Assembly: GCA_020832925.1 (NCBI GenBank)
Contig: JAJHRF010000011.1
Span: 1 to 43,650, forward strand
DNA length: 43,650 nucleotides
Origin: Desulfurococcaceae archaeon
Lineage (GTDB): Archaea; Thermoproteota; Thermoprotei_A; Sulfolobales; Ignisphaeraceae
Reading direction: 5' to 3'
Of the stretch, positions 42,281 through 43,650 are shown piece after piece (the stretch's first letter is position 1; each line of letters opens with the position of its first letter). The position numbers were made by a program, and so were the translations under genes. The notes under the pieces are model-generated. The model had not been told where the DNA came from. It ran no database searches and saw only the letters and a list, made by a program, of their open reading frames with translations.

Positions 42281-42546
42281 GTAACGAAACGAATACTGAA
42301 CCGATAATCATCAGCGTTGTAGCTACAGAGAAAGCTTATAGACTTGCTGAAAAACAGAATTACTTGATATTCAAAGTTCGTAGAGATACAACCAAGAACG
42401 AGATAAAGAGAGCTGTTGAACAGATGTACAACGTGAAGGTTGTCAAAGTGAACACAGCTATCGATAGAGACGGCTACAAGAAAGCGTATGTAAGGTTAGC
42501 TCCTGAATACAATGCTTTAGATATTCTTGAAAGATTGACACGCTGA
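42277..42546 (+). CDS. rpl23: Ribosomal protein L23
   Basis: An 89-residue tunnel-exit protein, an anchor for SRP. Signature: VVATEKAYRLAEKQNYLIFKV with VEQMYNVKVVKVNT. The start is GTG, overlapping the L4 stop by four bases. S19 follows rather than the expected L2. Confidence 0.97.
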   Translation: MSNETNTEPIIISVVATEKAYRLAEKQNYLIFKVRRDTTKNEIKRAVEQMYNVKVVKVNTAIDRDGYKKAYVRLAPEYNALDILERLTR

Positions 42547-42550
42547 TGTT

Positions 42551-42560
42551 TATTTATAAA
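42551..42560 (+). promoter_or_regulatory. TATA box inside the ribosomal operon, ahead of S19
   Basis: TATTTATAAA in the 51-base L23-S19 gap would start transcription near 42582, giving a short leader with AAGGGG (42585-42590) before the ATG at 42598. Promoters within this tight operon are uncommon. Confidence 0.5.
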
Positions 42561-42597
42561 CTTCTGAATCATTTATACGTAGACAAGGGGTTTGAAT

Positions 42598-43050
42598 ATG
42601 AGTACTAAGCAAGAGAAGCAACTCTGCTGGGATATACCTATAGAGTGGCAGAAGTTTAGGTATAGAGGTAAAACATTGAAAGAGCTGCTAGAGATGCCCA
42701 TGGACGAGCTAGCTAAGTTATTACCAGCTCGTGCTAGAAGATCGTTGTTAAGAGGGTTCGCACCAGCGCAAAGAAGATTACTAGAGAAGGTTATAGATGC
42801 TAGGCAGAAACTCTTGTATGAATGCAAAGAAGTTACTATAAAGACGCATGTAAGGGATATGATAATTTTGCCTGTCATGGTGGGGCTAAAGATAGCTGTA
42901 CACAATGGGAAAGAGTTCGTACCTGTTAAGATAACCCCCGAGATGATAGGTCATAGACTTGGGGAGTTCGCTCCTACAACTAAGCAAGTTAAACACGGAG
43001 AACCAGGTCTAAAAGCTACAAGAAGTACACTATTTGTAGCGCTGAAGTAG
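42598..43050 (+). CDS. rps19: Ribosomal protein S19
   Basis: A 150-residue small-subunit head protein. Signature: [33 protein letters not shown], and the C-terminal [26 protein letters not shown]. The ATG at 42598 is preferred over an in-frame TTG at 42592 because AAGGGG lies eight bases before it. It lies between L23 and L2; in most archaea the order is L23-L2-S19. Confidence 0.97.
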   Translation: MSTKQEKQLCWDIPIEWQKFRYRGKTLKELLEMPMDELAKLLPARARRSLLRGFAPAQRRLLEKVIDARQKLLYECKEVTIKTHVRDMIILPVMVGLKIAVHNGKEFVPVKITPEMIGHRLGEFAPTTKQVKHGEPGLKATRSTLFVALK

Positions 43051-43064
43051 TAGGTGGAGTAGAG

Positions 43065-43650
43065 ATGGGTAAGAGAATCCTTGCTCAAAGACTTGGACGC
43101 GGAACATCTACATTTAGATCTCCTGGGCATCTCAAGATAGCCCCTGTCAGGTATCCACCACCATCAACAAGTACTGTGAAAGGAATTGTAGTAGATATAG
43201 TGCATGAGCCAGGGCGTAGCGCCCCTGTAGCCATTATAAAGCTTGAAGATGGTAGAGAGGTGTATAACGTAGCTGTAGAAGGTCTTAGAGTTGGGCAGAT
43301 AATAGAGATAGGCTCTGCGGCATCACCATCTAATGGGAATATCCTTCCGCTGAAAAACATACCTGAAGGTACTAAGATATGTAATATAGAGGCTAGACCT
43401 GGAGATGGTGGAAAATTTATAAGATCTGGTGGTAGCTACGCTATTCTCATAGGTAAGACTGCTACCCATGCAATAGTTGTTCTCCCGAGTGGTAAACAGA
43501 AAGAGTTCTTACTAGATTGCAGAGCTACTATAGGTGTTGTTGCTGGTGGTGGGAGACTAGAGAAACCATTGCTGAAAGCTGGAAACGCCTACTATAAGTG
43601 GAAACCGAGAGCAAGGAAATGGCCTAGAGTTAGAGGTGTAGCTATGAATG
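43065..43650 (+). CDS. rpl2: Ribosomal protein L2, 3' end outside the window
   Basis: The first 195 residues of the conserved large-subunit protein L2, running off the right edge. GKRILAQRLGRGTSTFRSPG at the start, DIVHEPGRSAPVA, RPGDGGKFIRSGGSYA, and WPRVRGVAMN (the start of the conserved VAMNPVDHPHGGG region) identify it. AGGTGGAG lies about seven bases before the ATG at 43065. Confidence 0.97.
   Translation, partial: MGKRILAQRLGRGTSTFRSPGHLKIAPVRYPPPSTSTVKGIVVDIVHEPGRSAPVAIIKLEDGREVYNVAVEGLRVGQIIEIGSAASPSNGNILPLKNIPEGTKICNIEARPGDGGKFIRSGGSYAILIGKTATHAIVVLPSGKQKEFLLDCRATIGVVAGGGRLEKPLLKAGNAYYKWKPRARKWPRVRGVAMN

Overview
The window reads as chromosome from a hyperthermophilic crenarchaeote (Thermoprotei, Desulfurococcales-like; an Ignisphaera-type genome is only a guess). 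Grounds: archaeal LeuRS, PriS, Gins15, two PCNA genes, ribosomal proteins L44e and S27e, aIF2-alpha, Nop10, the small RNA polymerase subunit Rpo13, a tetraether-lipid-synthase-like radical SAM protein, a probable Ced DNA-import locus, TATA boxes about 25 bp before starts, frequent GTG/TTG starts, and AT-rich DNA dense in AGA and ATA codons. No tRNA, rRNA, IS element, CRISPR array or integrase was seen.

Layout. 1-7.3 kb: an unidentified gene leaving the left edge, a small membrane protein, leuS, a small conserved protein, nicotinate phosphoribosyltransferase, a ribbon-helix-helix protein and an unknown protein. 7.3-12.05 kb (minus): a membrane-linked operon of DUF4129, DUF4350, MoxR ATPase, DUF58 and two membrane proteins. 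12.5-17.4 kb: a TGT/DpdA-like transglycosylase, the tetraether synthase candidate and an AAA ATPase. 17.4-20.6 kb (minus): DHH phosphoesterase, DegT aminotransferase and M24 peptidase. 20.7-27.6 kb: zinc-ribbon and membrane proteins, a THUMP protein next to a tandem Sm-like protein, a 5-formyl-THF cyclo-ligase-like protein, cysS, a twin zinc-module protein, a phosphoribosyltransferase and a RecA-like ATPase.

27.6-33.0 kb (minus) is a replication/translation cluster: PCNA, an AbrB-like gene, a second PCNA, priS and gins15, then rpl44e, rps27e, aIF2-alpha and nop10. 33.2-37.7 kb holds an unknown gene, rpo13, a membrane protein and a large Lhr-like helicase with altered motifs. 37.8-39.7 kb looks like cedA1-cedA-cedA2, including a 59-residue gene. 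From 40.4 kb the ribosomal operon begins: L3, L4, L23, S19, L2. S19 precedes L2, the reverse of the usual order.

Three C/D box guide RNAs with well-formed C-guide-D'-C'-guide-D architecture lie in otherwise empty gaps on the minus strand (about 7.3, 26.1 and 40.1 kb). Other notable points are a primase gene whose conserved N-terminal helix has no ordinary start codon, a possible S25e remnant upstream of L3, and an 18-residue signature shared by the CedA1-like pilin and the first hairpin of CedA.
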